A stretch of 40,564 nucleotides of DNA from positions 1 to 40,564 of IMG/VR virus record IMGVR_UViG_3300003323_000430, one strand, 5' to 3'. The translations under genes and the position numbers were made by a program. This stretch comes from a virus. The notes under the pieces were generated by a model. The model was not told where the DNA came from and searched no databases. It saw only the letters and a list, made by a program, of their open reading frames with translations. Below, piece by piece: positions 20,773-28,353 of the stretch; the stretch's first letter is position 1, and the number at the start of each line of letters is the position of its first letter.

Positions 20773-22731
20773 ATGCCAACAGACTACGACATAGTTTCTG
20801 ATTTCACGCAGGACTATAACCGTGCTTACATGTTGTTAAATACCTATTATGCTGAAGCGTATCGTGATGTAGGCTTCTATTTAGGCAATCAATGGAGCTT
20901 AGAGCAGCTCAAATACCTTAACGAAGAAAGACGTAACAGCTTCACATTCAATAAGTCGCGCAAGACCATCAATATGGTTTCGGGATATCTAAGCGCAACT
21001 CAAATGCAGCCTATGGTTGTGAGCCGGGAAAATTCGAATCCTCAAACGGCGGAACAATTGACGGAACTGCTTCATACACAGATGGCTCCGAATGGTTACA
21101 AAGCGCAGAATCGTGCAAAGCATAACAGTTTAGTCTCAGGTGTTGCTTGGCTTTCTCCATGGATTGATTACCGGCATGATTATGTGAATGGCCAAGTGAA
21201 ATTTCATTTGGATAACTGGAATGACGTGATCTGGGACCCATTCAGTACTCGTATGGATTTGGAGGACTGTACCTTTGTTGCTAGGCGTAAGTACCTTAGC
21301 AAGGATGTCATCAAATCATTGGTTCCTGGCTGCGAAAGAGAAGTCGATGCGATGGGGTATGGTAACCGCGACGAGAAATTCACCTACGAACCATACGCGC
21401 GGCAATGGGGATTGCAGGAGCTTCTTGCGTATAACGAATATTGGAAGCAGCGATACAAAAAGGGCTGGCTCTTAGTGGATAAAAACACAGGAGCGCAGAA
21501 GCCATGGAAGGGAAATCGCGCGCGATTGGAAATGATGGAGCAGATGTTCCCGAATCTTGCGGTGATTGAAGGTTACTACAGAACAGTTGAGTATAACATC
21601 ATCGTAGAGAATCGCTTGCTTTACAGCGGTGAAGATCCGTGGGGAATTGGGGAGTATCCTTTTGTTCCGTATTACTGCGTGTTTGACCCATCATATGATC
21701 TCTTTCAATGGAAGATACAAGGGCTTCAGAGGCTGCTTCGTGATTCGCAGGAAGAATATAACATGCGTAAATCCAAGCTGTTAGATATCGTCGATTCACA
21801 GATTGGCTCTGGATGGAAAGCAAAATCCAATGCGGTATCGAATCCGAAGGCTTTATTTCAGACAGGACAAGGGAAGGTCATCTTCTTCAATCCTGGCTTT
21901 GAGTTGGAAGATGCGCAGCGGATTGATCCCCCTTCAATTCCGGAGAGTCTCTTTCAATTGCAGGAATCCTTCGATGCTGACATCAAGGACTTTGTGGATC
22001 TGGGATTGCTGGCTGCTGATCAAACGGACCGCATGAGTGCGATGTTGTTTAAGATGAAAGAATCCATGGGGGCAATGCAGCTAGGCCCTATCATTGAGAA
22101 CTTTAAAGAAGCTGATTACTTGCTAAGCAAGAAGGTGTTGAAGATGATTCAGAAGTTCACGCCTGAAAAGGTAGAGCGGCTGATCAAGCAAGAACCGACG
22201 CCGGAATTCTACAATGGTACTTTCTTGGAATACGACATTGACTTCACTTCGATTCCGATGACTGACTACCAGAAACAGACTGCGTTTATGCAGGCATACA
22301 CAATGAAGATGGGTGGAGTTCAGGTGCCAGATGAGCTTCTTTGGGAGCTTTCTCCATATCCGATTAGCAAGAAGGGAATGGAATTGGTGCGTCAACAACA
22401 CGAAACGCAACAAGCAGCACAGCAGCAAGAGATTGAGGATAAGCAGCAAGTCAATGAATTGCTCAAAGCAAAAGCATTCAGTGACATATCACTTGGTCAA
22501 GAGCGGCTTAGTAAGATCAAGTATGATGCCGCGTTGTCGGAGGAAAGGCTAGCTGCTGCACAGGAAGAAAGATCGAGAAGCGTATTGAATGATATCAAAG
22601 CCATGAAAGAGATAGAAGCAGTGGAGATGGATAACGCTGAGAAGCTGCTTAATATGGTGCGTGGGATTGAAGAGGAGAATCGGTTGGCGGCAGCGGAAAC
22701 GGTAGTGCCACAACCTGCGGTGACGGAATGA
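20773..22731 (+). CDS. Portal protein, P22-like
   Basis: 652 residues. Start follows CAGGGAATTGA. The N-terminal region RDVGFYLGNQW, NKSRKTINMVSGYLSATQMQ, VSRENSNPQTAEQLTELLHT resembles the P22 gp1 portal family: a Q-W motif, then N-x-I-x-x-x-x-G. C-terminal residues from about 540 are a Gln/Glu/Ala-rich coiled region (HETQQAAQQQEIEDKQQVNE). It would form the 12-subunit ring for DNA entry and exit. The next gene overlaps it as ATGA. Confidence 0.85.
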   Translation: MPTDYDIVSDFTQDYNRAYMLLNTYYAEAYRDVGFYLGNQWSLEQLKYLNEERRNSFTFNKSRKTINMVSGYLSATQMQPMVVSRENSNPQTAEQLTELLHTQMAPNGYKAQNRAKHNSLVSGVAWLSPWIDYRHDYVNGQVKFHLDNWNDVIWDPFSTRMDLEDCTFVARRKYLSKDVIKSLVPGCEREVDAMGYGNRDEKFTYEPYARQWGLQELLAYNEYWKQRYKKGWLLVDKNTGAQKPWKGNRARLEMMEQMFPNLAVIEGYYRTVEYNIIVENRLLYSGEDPWGIGEYPFVPYYCVFDPSYDLFQWKIQGLQRLLRDSQEEYNMRKSKLLDIVDSQIGSGWKAKSNAVSNPKALFQTGQGKVIFFNPGFELEDAQRIDPPSIPESLFQLQESFDADIKDFVDLGLLAADQTDRMSAMLFKMKESMGAMQLGPIIENFKEADYLLSKKVLKMIQKFTPEKVERLIKQEPTPEFYNGTFLEYDIDFTSIPMTDYQKQTAFMQAYTMKMGGVQVPDELLWELSPYPISKKGMELVRQQHETQQAAQQQEIEDKQQVNELLKAKAFSDISLGQERLSKIKYDAALSEERLAAAQEERSRSVLNDIKAMKEIEAVEMDNAEKLLNMVRGIEEENRLAAAETVVPQPAVTE

Positions 22732-22922
22732 AATGGAATGATGCGGAGCTGAAGAAGCCGAGATTAAAGAAGCATTACGAGTTGTGTTTGTTAGACTTAG
22801 GGAACAAAGTAGTTAGCGGTTGGTGGAACGGCTACAAATGGGATGGAAGGAAGTACAAAGGGGAACCTGTGCTTCGATGGAGACATACTACCGTGGATGA
22901 AATCATGAATGGTGTGAAATGA
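22728..22922 (+). CDS. Small basic hypothetical protein (64 aa)
   Basis: ATGA overlap with the portal stop. MKWNDAELKKPRLKKHYELC then VVSGWWNGYKWDGRKYKGEP and VLRWRHTTVDEIM. The strand-rich central part with five Trp suggests a compact domain like those of small phage proteins that follow structural genes. Function unknown; next gene overlaps as ATGA. Confidence 0.6.
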   Translation: MKWNDAELKKPRLKKHYELCLLDLGNKVVSGWWNGYKWDGRKYKGEPVLRWRHTTVDEIMNGVK

Positions 22923-23158
22923 ACAATGATGGATGGGGACAAGTCGGCGCGGGTCAGGATGATCGACGATTGCAGGGTAAAGACTTGCAACATTACGTGC
23001 AGACTGCAGATGAAAATCCCGCGGGAATTGTGAGATTAGTACACGCAAATGCGCAATGTGGTGGGCCAATGAAAGAAGCGCTAGATGCGGAGATGGGGAG
23101 ACATAAAGAAGCTAAACAGATGCGTTTAAAGCATTTGGAAGATCATTACAAGAGGTAG
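22919..23158 (+). CDS. Small hypothetical protein (79 aa)
   Basis: ATGA overlap with the upstream gene. MNNDGWGQVGAGQDDRRLQG, then NPAGIVRLVHANAQCGGPMK and a basic helix (HKEAKQMRLKHLEDHYKR). One of several short genes between portal and scaffold. No family recognised. Confidence 0.55.
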   Translation: MNNDGWGQVGAGQDDRRLQGKDLQHYVQTADENPAGIVRLVHANAQCGGPMKEALDAEMGRHKEAKQMRLKHLEDHYKR

Positions 23159-23160
23159 AG

Positions 23161-23361
23161 ATGGGACCATTCGATTCATATCAGCTAGAAGAGTTTGAGC
23201 CAAGCTGGGCATCGCAACTGGATGTCGTAGGGATGCAGCCTCATTCGCGTGAGTATTTAGAGCATCAGATGAATAACAAGAGAAGCTATCGCAAGTTTAT
23301 GCAGGTAGATGGGCAGATGATTGACCATACAGATGGGATTCAATTCTCGGGGACTCCATGA
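23161..23361 (+). CDS. Small hypothetical protein (66 aa)
   Basis: Starts two bases after the previous stop, with AGAGGTAGAG upstream. MGPFDSYQLEEFEPSWASQL then HSREYLEHQMNNKRSYRKFM. Low structure, polar; no motif. Its stop overlaps a possible ATG start of the next gene (23358). Confidence 0.5.
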   Translation: MGPFDSYQLEEFEPSWASQLDVVGMQPHSREYLEHQMNNKRSYRKFMQVDGQMIDHTDGIQFSGTP

Positions 23362-23393
23362 CAGCTAGCATGTTTCAGGGAGAAGGAGGATAC

Positions 23394-23588
23394 ATGAGCA
23401 CTGTAGGGGAAAAGATGAAGACGCGATTGCCAGGTCCTATTGCTGCATTGAAGCAAGGATCTAATGGTCCTACGATGAGTGATTTACAGTTCATGCAGAG
23501 CAATGAAAGAAAGCAGCATGAAGATACATATCGATATGAACATGGACACAACGATGGAAGTGCACCACTTGGAGAAGCATCATTCTGA
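23394..23588 (+). CDS. Small hypothetical protein (64 aa)
   Basis: AAGGAGG lies six bases before ATG 23394, the strongest site in this cluster. An earlier ATG at 23358 would overlap the previous stop as ATGA and add 12 residues. MSTVGEKMKTRLPGPIAALK, then FMQSNERKQHEDTYRYEHGH. Polar, low complexity at the end. No family recognised. Confidence 0.55.
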   Translation: MSTVGEKMKTRLPGPIAALKQGSNGPTMSDLQFMQSNERKQHEDTYRYEHGHNDGSAPLGEASF

Positions 23589-23776
23589 TTCAGTTAAACC
23601 CTCCTATTCCGATGATTACTCCGAAGGGAAAGGGATATGCTAATTTCCTTATTGATAGGGGCATGGATTTTGATAATGAGTGGGTTGTGTTCCTTAACAA
23701 TGGTGAGATCTGGTCGTTTTTGAATGGTGAAGTTCGAGTCGAAGAGAATTATACATATGGAAGAAAGAAGCAATGA
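23582..23776 (+). CDS. Conserved small phage protein with apparent ATT start (64 aa)
   Basis: The frame reads (M)LIQLNPPIPMITPKGKGYA, then FLIDRGMDFDNEWVVFLNNG and EIWSFLNGEVRVEENYTYGR. This is a family I recognise whose members begin MLIQLNPPIP and carry TPKGKG…W…F…G..W.F. Upstream there is no ATG, GTG or TTG before a stop at 23537; ATT 23582 has GGAG seven bases before it and gives exactly the family start. ATG 23612 would remove the conserved N-terminus. The end overlaps the next start as ATGA. Confidence 0.7.
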   Translation: MLIQLNPPIPMITPKGKGYANFLIDRGMDFDNEWVVFLNNGEIWSFLNGEVRVEENYTYGRKKQ

Positions 23777-24111
23777 AGGGGAATGCTCCGTTAAACACAT
23801 TGAAGCCTCAACCGGGACAGAGCAACAGCTACAATCCGAAATTCCATCCACTTCCGGGAGAATGGGCGAAACAGCAGATGAATGGAAACGCATACGAATT
23901 AAGCCAATCATCACAAATGAAGCATGGATCAAAAATCTCCTCGCAAACAGAAATACAAAAAGCATTGCAGGCTGAAGAAGCCCAGCATCGCTACTGGGAA
24001 GAATGGCAGGGAGTTACGCCAGGAAAAGCAGTGTATGAGAATCCGCGGGAGTTGCAGAATACTTTGCTTCCAAGCGCAAAATACGGAACGGAAGGAAGAG
24101 GCTACGGATGA
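23773..24111 (+). CDS. Hypothetical Gln/Asn-rich protein (112 aa)
   Basis: ATG 23773 overlaps the previous stop as ATGA and has AAGAAG upstream. MKGNAPLNTLKPQPGQSNSY, GEWAKQQMNGNAYELSQSSQ, then EEAQHRYWEEWQGVTPGKAV. Polar and Gln-rich with a helix in the second half. The next gene overlaps as ATGA. Confidence 0.55.
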   Translation: MKGNAPLNTLKPQPGQSNSYNPKFHPLPGEWAKQQMNGNAYELSQSSQMKHGSKISSQTEIQKALQAEEAQHRYWEEWQGVTPGKAVYENPRELQNTLLPSAKYGTEGRGYG

Positions 24112-24221
24112 AGAAGAAAACCGCGTTGGAAAAAGCTCGCAGTCAGATGAAGAAAGCTGATCATGCGAATACTCCTCTGGCAATTAAGAGGAAATTAAAA
24201 AAGCCAAGTCAAAAACCGTAA
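24108..24221 (+). CDS. Very small basic protein (37 aa)
   Basis: ATG 24108 overlaps the previous stop as ATGA. MKKKTALEKARSQMKKADHA then IKRKLKKPSQKP is very basic and helical. The dense overlap pattern supports translation. Function unknown; it might bind DNA in the capsid. Confidence 0.5.
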   Translation: MKKKTALEKARSQMKKADHANTPLAIKRKLKKPSQKP

Positions 24222-24268
24222 CCCAACGGAGACCTGGCACATATGAATCTAACAAATAGGAGCATTTT

Positions 24269-24514
24269 ATGAAAGAGAATCCTTCAGGTCATCAAGCCGG
24301 ATTCGAAAGCATGGAGCACTACAATACACGTGAGCCGATGGTAAGTCATCAGAGCGAGACTACACCTAAGTCGGTTGCGGAAGATTGGCAGGCTGGTGTT
24401 TTTGATATGAAGGTTGAAGCTATGGATGAAGCTTATGGTCTTGCTGGAAAGCGCGGGACAGAAATGGAGTTCCGTAAAGCGCATGCACAATTCAGAGAGT
24501 ATCCATGGGCATAA
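24269..24514 (+). CDS. Small hypothetical protein with N-terminal TREPM motif (81 aa)
   Basis: AGGAG seven bases before the ATG. The N-terminus SGHQAGFESMEHYNTREPMV shares the block M-x-x-x…TREPM with the gene at 24622. The rest is helical (VEAMDEAYGLAGKRGTEMEF, RKAHAQFREYPW). Perhaps a capsid-associated protein, inferred from position. Confidence 0.55.
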   Translation: MKENPSGHQAGFESMEHYNTREPMVSHQSETTPKSVAEDWQAGVFDMKVEAMDEAYGLAGKRGTEMEFRKAHAQFREYPWA

Positions 24515-24621
24515 GATATCGAATGGGATATAGGCTACCCCCGAAACAATGAACCCATGTGAATAGGTATTTGATAGGCTTACTAGGGGCGCCGATTCAC
24601 ACCGAAATATGAAAGGAATAA

Positions 24622-25032
24622 ATGGAAACGACGTTAATAGGCCAGAAGCGCCACTCCGGAATGCAGGAGATGGGCGAAACACGGGAACCAATGGCAAGCG
24701 ATTGTTGGGCAGATGCTCAGCGATTAGCAGATCTCTACGCTAAAAAGATGGGTAGGGACTTTTGGGTGCTCTATGCAGCGAAGCCTCATGTGAAGCAGCC
24801 AAATGCTGTAGTAGCAGGATGGGAAGTGATTGCAAAGCGGCCACCTCGCGCTATGGTTGGTGTTCTGGTGTTTAAATGGTCCCATGCGGATCAAAGACTT
24901 GAAGTAGAGCCGGATTTGTGCCTGCCATTCGATGTTCCAATCTCCGAAGCGGAAATGTCGAAGAGCAGCAAGGATTATGTGCCTACACTTGAAAATGCAG
25001 CTAAGAAGTCGCAATCGATTCTCTTGGCGTAA
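24622..25032 (+). CDS. Hypothetical protein before scaffold (136 aa)
   Basis: AAAGGAATAA before the ATG. Like the preceding gene it has an N-terminal HSGMQEMGETREPMA block. The body, CWADAQRLADLYAKKMGRDF, WVLYAAKPHVKQPNAVVAGW and MVGVLVFKWSHADQRL, looks like a small alpha/beta domain. No family recognised. It precedes the scaffold gene by 86 bases. Confidence 0.6.
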   Translation: METTLIGQKRHSGMQEMGETREPMASDCWADAQRLADLYAKKMGRDFWVLYAAKPHVKQPNAVVAGWEVIAKRPPRAMVGVLVFKWSHADQRLEVEPDLCLPFDVPISEAEMSKSSKDYVPTLENAAKKSQSILLA

Positions 25033-25118
25033 GGTTTCCGAAAAAATTTGCTCCAATTGACAAGTTTTTTCTTAAACGGACGTGAACCCGATCTGTCGTC
25101 GAGATCAAAGGAAACAGA

Positions 25119-25850
25119 ATGGATGAATTAGATATGTCTAGACCAGGGAGTGAGTTGTTTCCTGAATCTAGCTTACAAAACTACAACTCGTACATGGACG
25201 TAAATACGGATCAAAGCGTCGGTGATCCACTTGATACGGGCGCAATGCAAGACGTCGCCGGTCAACCCGAAGAGACAGCGCAACAGCAGAACTTTCGGGC
25301 GCTACGTGCTGAAGTGGCTAAGTTTAAAGAAGAGATGAATTATTGGAAGGGACAGGCAGAAGCGTATTCAAGACAACCTGCGAAAGAAGAGCCTGCGAAA
25401 CCTGCTTTTGATTCATTCGATTGGGATGATGGACAAGACGTAAGGAAAGCATTTGATGCATTACATCAAGAAAATCAGCGTATCCGAGATGAGATGCGCG
25501 ACCAACTAGCTTCTATCCAAGCGCAATCCAAGTACCAAGATTGGAACAATGTAGTTAGCCAGCACGTTCCACAGTTAACAAACAAGAACCCGATATTTGC
25601 CGAGATGATTCAAAAAGCAAGTAATCCCTACGAAGCAGCATATCTTCTTGCCGAATTGAACGCAAAAGCATCGCATCAGGTCGCGACACCTCCGAATGGA
25701 AACGCCCAACGTGTGATGTCTAACATGCAAAAGCCACAGACTCTTTCCAGCATTGGAGGACAAGGGCAACTCAGTTCCGCGGATTATTACGCTTCGATGT
25801 CGGACGATGATTTCATGAAAATAGCATCGAAGAATCTGGCGAATGTCTAA
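25119..25850 (+). CDS. Capsid scaffolding-type protein
   Basis: 243 residues, acidic N-terminus (MDELDMSRPGSELFPESSLQ), central coiled coil (NFRALRAEVAKFKEEMNYWK) and DWDDGQDVRKAFDALHQENQ, then an Ala/Gln-rich end. It lies 18 bases before the coat gene, the usual scaffold position. Coiled coil, acidic N-terminus and position support scaffold; sequence alone does not prove it. Confidence 0.7.
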   Translation: MDELDMSRPGSELFPESSLQNYNSYMDVNTDQSVGDPLDTGAMQDVAGQPEETAQQQNFRALRAEVAKFKEEMNYWKGQAEAYSRQPAKEEPAKPAFDSFDWDDGQDVRKAFDALHQENQRIRDEMRDQLASIQAQSKYQDWNNVVSQHVPQLTNKNPIFAEMIQKASNPYEAAYLLAELNAKASHQVATPPNGNAQRVMSNMQKPQTLSSIGGQGQLSSADYYASMSDDDFMKIASKNLANV

Positions 25851-25868
25851 CCGTAAAAGGTTGATATT

Positions 25869-26813
25869 ATGCCAATTACAACTACTGCACAGGTTCCTCC
25901 AGAGGTGCGAACCTACTTTGACAGGCTATTGCTTACGCTAGCTCGTCCATACTACATCTACGATATGTTCGCCCAGAAGCGCACGATTCCGTTGAACTCT
26001 GGCGATCAGATGATTTTCAGACGCTACAGTACTTTAACTGCTGCAACTGTTCCAATTATGGATGGTACAACTCCTCCAGGAGATGCACTCTCCGTTACAG
26101 ACTTTGCTACGCAGATCAAATGGTACGGTAACTTCGTTGTTATTACCGATCAGGTGCAGTTCACTGTACAAGACCGCGTGTTAAATGAAGCCACACGTGT
26201 GCTTTCTCTTCAATTGGGATTAACCATCGATACATTGATCAGAAACATGATGGTTGCGACAGCTAGCTCCATTCTGTGCTCTAACGGTACAAATGGTAAC
26301 ACTCCTACAGAAGTGACTACTGCGGATATTAAGACTGCGGTGCGTGCTCTTCGTTTAGGAAATGCTCGCCTTATGACAAAGCCAATCCCAGGGGAAAACC
26401 GCTTTGCGACATCTCCTGTTAGAAGCTCCTACTGGGGATTCATGGATGTAAACATTCAGAACGATTTGGAAGCTTGCGCTGACTTCTTATCAGTTGCTAA
26501 CTATCCAAACCCAATGGATGCATTAGAAGCAGAATGGGGATCTACAAATAACGTTCGCTGGCTCTTAAGCACGAATGGTTACGCCACTTCTGATGCGATT
26601 CCTATCTACAACAACATCATCCTCGGTCAAGAAGCTTATGGCGTTGTGAAACTAGGAAGCAAAGAAGCTGAATTCATCGTGAAGCCGCTCGGCTCTTCTG
26701 GTACTAGCGATCCATTAAACCAAAGAGGCTCTGTAGGTTACAAGTACCCATTTGCAACTCGCCTCCTTAATGACAACTGGATCACTCGTCTGTTGTCTAC
26801 ACAAAACCTATAA
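25869..26813 (+). CDS. Major capsid protein, N4 gp56-like family
   Basis: 314 residues. VPPEVRTYFDRLLLTLARPY, then FAQKRTIPLNSGDQMIFRRY and the long LTAATVPIMDGTTPPG block match the N4 gp56-type coat proteins, with TDQVQFTVQDRVLNEATRVL in the spine region. Predicted HK97 fold. No internal deletion is seen. A strong AAGGAGG follows for the next gene. Called with high confidence on family pattern and position. Confidence 0.87.
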   Translation: MPITTTAQVPPEVRTYFDRLLLTLARPYYIYDMFAQKRTIPLNSGDQMIFRRYSTLTAATVPIMDGTTPPGDALSVTDFATQIKWYGNFVVITDQVQFTVQDRVLNEATRVLSLQLGLTIDTLIRNMMVATASSILCSNGTNGNTPTEVTTADIKTAVRALRLGNARLMTKPIPGENRFATSPVRSSYWGFMDVNIQNDLEACADFLSVANYPNPMDALEAEWGSTNNVRWLLSTNGYATSDAIPIYNNIILGQEAYGVVKLGSKEAEFIVKPLGSSGTSDPLNQRGSVGYKYPFATRLLNDNWITRLLSTQNL

Positions 26814-26823
26814 GGAGGAAAAG

Positions 26824-27531
26824 ATGGCACAATATAGAAACGGTATCATTCATAGTACGGGAGCTGCGGTTAACTTAGCGCTTGGCTTTGTTCCGGATCG
26901 CTTCACTATTACCAACTATACAAAGACTGCTGCGCAATCAGGCGTAGGGTTTTCTGAATGGATCAATGGTGTGATTGCTAGCGCGAAAGCGTTCATCACT
27001 ACATATACAGCAGGCGCTCCTGTTGTGAGTCTTTTAAGCTCCAACGGTATTACTCCTGTTACATTGGGTGGTGATTGGTACAACACTATCTACACAATTA
27101 CAGGTATCACCAATGCCAATCCTGGCGTCGTGACTGTTTCCTCTGCACAGCCAACTAATTCGATGGCTCTTGCAAATGGAATGACATTCACAATTTCAGG
27201 TGTCAATGGAATGAAGAACTTGAATACCAACCGCTTCGTAGTGGCTGGCCTTTCAGGTACCACATTCAATCTCTACGACACATTTGGTAATGCTGTAGAC
27301 ACAACTAGCTTTGGTACATATGTATCTGGCGGCCAAATGGATGTGATTTCGTATCCTCCTACTGCTCCAACGCTTGATCCTGTGACTGGCCAAGTGCTAG
27401 TGCAAGGCAATCCAGCAGGAAATCAGTATGACATTGGCTACGAAGGAGTGACGCTAGGAACTGGCGTCGTGGGATCTAACAATGACGTTCTCTATTGGGA
27501 AGCATTCTTAGAAACACCAACTGGCTACTAA
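26824..27531 (+). CDS. FCCH-domain-like structural/decoration protein
   Basis: ATG 26824 after AAGGAGG, preferred over an in-frame codon at 26752. 235 residues. From about residue 90: YTITGITNANPGVVTVSSAQ, MTFTISGVNGMKNLNTNRFV and NLYDTFGNAVDTTSFGTYVS, the pattern called E1 FCCH-like in many phage proteins. It is paired with a second copy at 27599. It lies just after the coat and may decorate the capsid. A terminator follows. Confidence 0.65.
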   Translation: MAQYRNGIIHSTGAAVNLALGFVPDRFTITNYTKTAAQSGVGFSEWINGVIASAKAFITTYTAGAPVVSLLSSNGITPVTLGGDWYNTIYTITGITNANPGVVTVSSAQPTNSMALANGMTFTISGVNGMKNLNTNRFVVAGLSGTTFNLYDTFGNAVDTTSFGTYVSGGQMDVISYPPTAPTLDPVTGQVLVQGNPAGNQYDIGYEGVTLGTGVVGSNNDVLYWEAFLETPTGY

Positions 27532-27537
27532 TCCTAG

Positions 27538-27561
27538 GCGCGGGGGAAACCTCGCGCTTTT
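27538..27561 (+). terminator. Intrinsic terminator with GAAA tetraloop
   Basis: GCGCGGGG, loop GAAA, CCTCGCGC, then TTTT. The stem is 8 bp with one G-T pair. It sits seven bases after the coat/decoration gene pair and could limit expression of downstream genes relative to the coat. Confidence 0.8.
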
Positions 27562-27571
27562 ACCGCGGCAA

Positions 27572-27590
27572 ATGTAAAGCCGCTTTACAT
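27572..27590. repeat. 19-bp palindrome, copy 2
   Basis: ATGTAAAG-CCG-CTTTACAT, identical to 3718-3736. Flanks GGCA before and GAGGG after echo the minus strand of copy 1, extending the match. It lies between the terminator and the next gene. Confidence 0.8.
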
Positions 27591-27598
27591 GAGGGAAA

Positions 27599-27952
27599 AT
27601 GACTGCGCCGATTGGGTTCCCGTTAGGGACAATATACAATATCACAAACATCTCACAAGACATGCCAGGTGTTGTGACACTAGAAGCAGTGACTAATAGT
27701 GTGTCATTTTCGGTAGCTTTAGGTCAAACCGTGACGATTAGCAAAGTACAAGGAATGCATGAAATCAATGACCAGCGATTCGTTATTGCCAATCTCGATA
27801 CAAATGCAAAGACCTTCCAATTGTACGACCTAGCATTTCATCCCGTTGATACACGGGGCTATTCGCCATACGTAGCAGGCGGTCAAATCAACATTATTTC
27901 ATATCCAGCCACTGCGGGAAATCCCCCTGGCTTGATGTACAACAATCAATAG
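27599..27952 (+). CDS. Single-domain FCCH-like protein (117 aa)
   Basis: GAGGG before the ATG. TIYNITNISQDMPGVVTLEA, QTVTISKVQGMHEINDQRFV and FQLYDLAFHPVDTRGYSPYV align with the domain in the gene at 26824, ending in GGQINIISYPAT/GGQMDVISYPPT. It is probably a duplicate that lost the rest of the parent protein. Likely virion-associated. Confidence 0.65.
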   Translation: MTAPIGFPLGTIYNITNISQDMPGVVTLEAVTNSVSFSVALGQTVTISKVQGMHEINDQRFVIANLDTNAKTFQLYDLAFHPVDTRGYSPYVAGGQINIISYPATAGNPPGLMYNNQ

Positions 27953-27960
27953 GTGATTAA

Positions 27961-28353
27961 ATGGTATTTAAGAAAGAAAAGAAGATTCCGGTAGAGAAGT
28001 TGCAAGAGCAGCATCTCTCAGGGCCAGCAGATGAATCAATTGAGCAGATTCGTGAAGAGTTGCAAGAAGATCAAGTAGTAATTGCTACTACTATGCCTCA
28101 TATGGAGAAGGTTATCTTTCGTAACCAGCGTGATCCTGGGCATGTGTTGGAGTTTCATTACGCGAGCGGAACACACCCATTCAAGCAGTATAAACTCGTG
28201 GATGGCCAGACTTATACGCTACCGATTGAGGTGATTCGTAACTTAGAGCGATGCAGAGAAAACATCGAGAAGTATCGCAAGAATGGTAATGGTGTGCCAG
28301 AAATCTACGTTGCTGGATACAAAACCCACTTCGTATGTGAGAGGGCTGCGTAA
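27961..28353 (+). CDS. Hypothetical structural-operon protein (130 aa)
   Basis: Starts eight bases after the upstream stop. KKIPVEKLQEQHLSGPADES is a charged N-terminus; then VIFRNQRDPGHVLEFHYASG, KQYKLVDGQTYTLPIEVIRN and CRENIEKYRKNGNGVPEIYV suggest a beta sandwich. I know similar small proteins between coat and connector genes, with unknown role. The next gene overlaps as TAATG. Confidence 0.6.
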   Translation: MVFKKEKKIPVEKLQEQHLSGPADESIEQIREELQEDQVVIATTMPHMEKVIFRNQRDPGHVLEFHYASGTHPFKQYKLVDGQTYTLPIEVIRNLERCRENIEKYRKNGNGVPEIYVAGYKTHFVCERAA

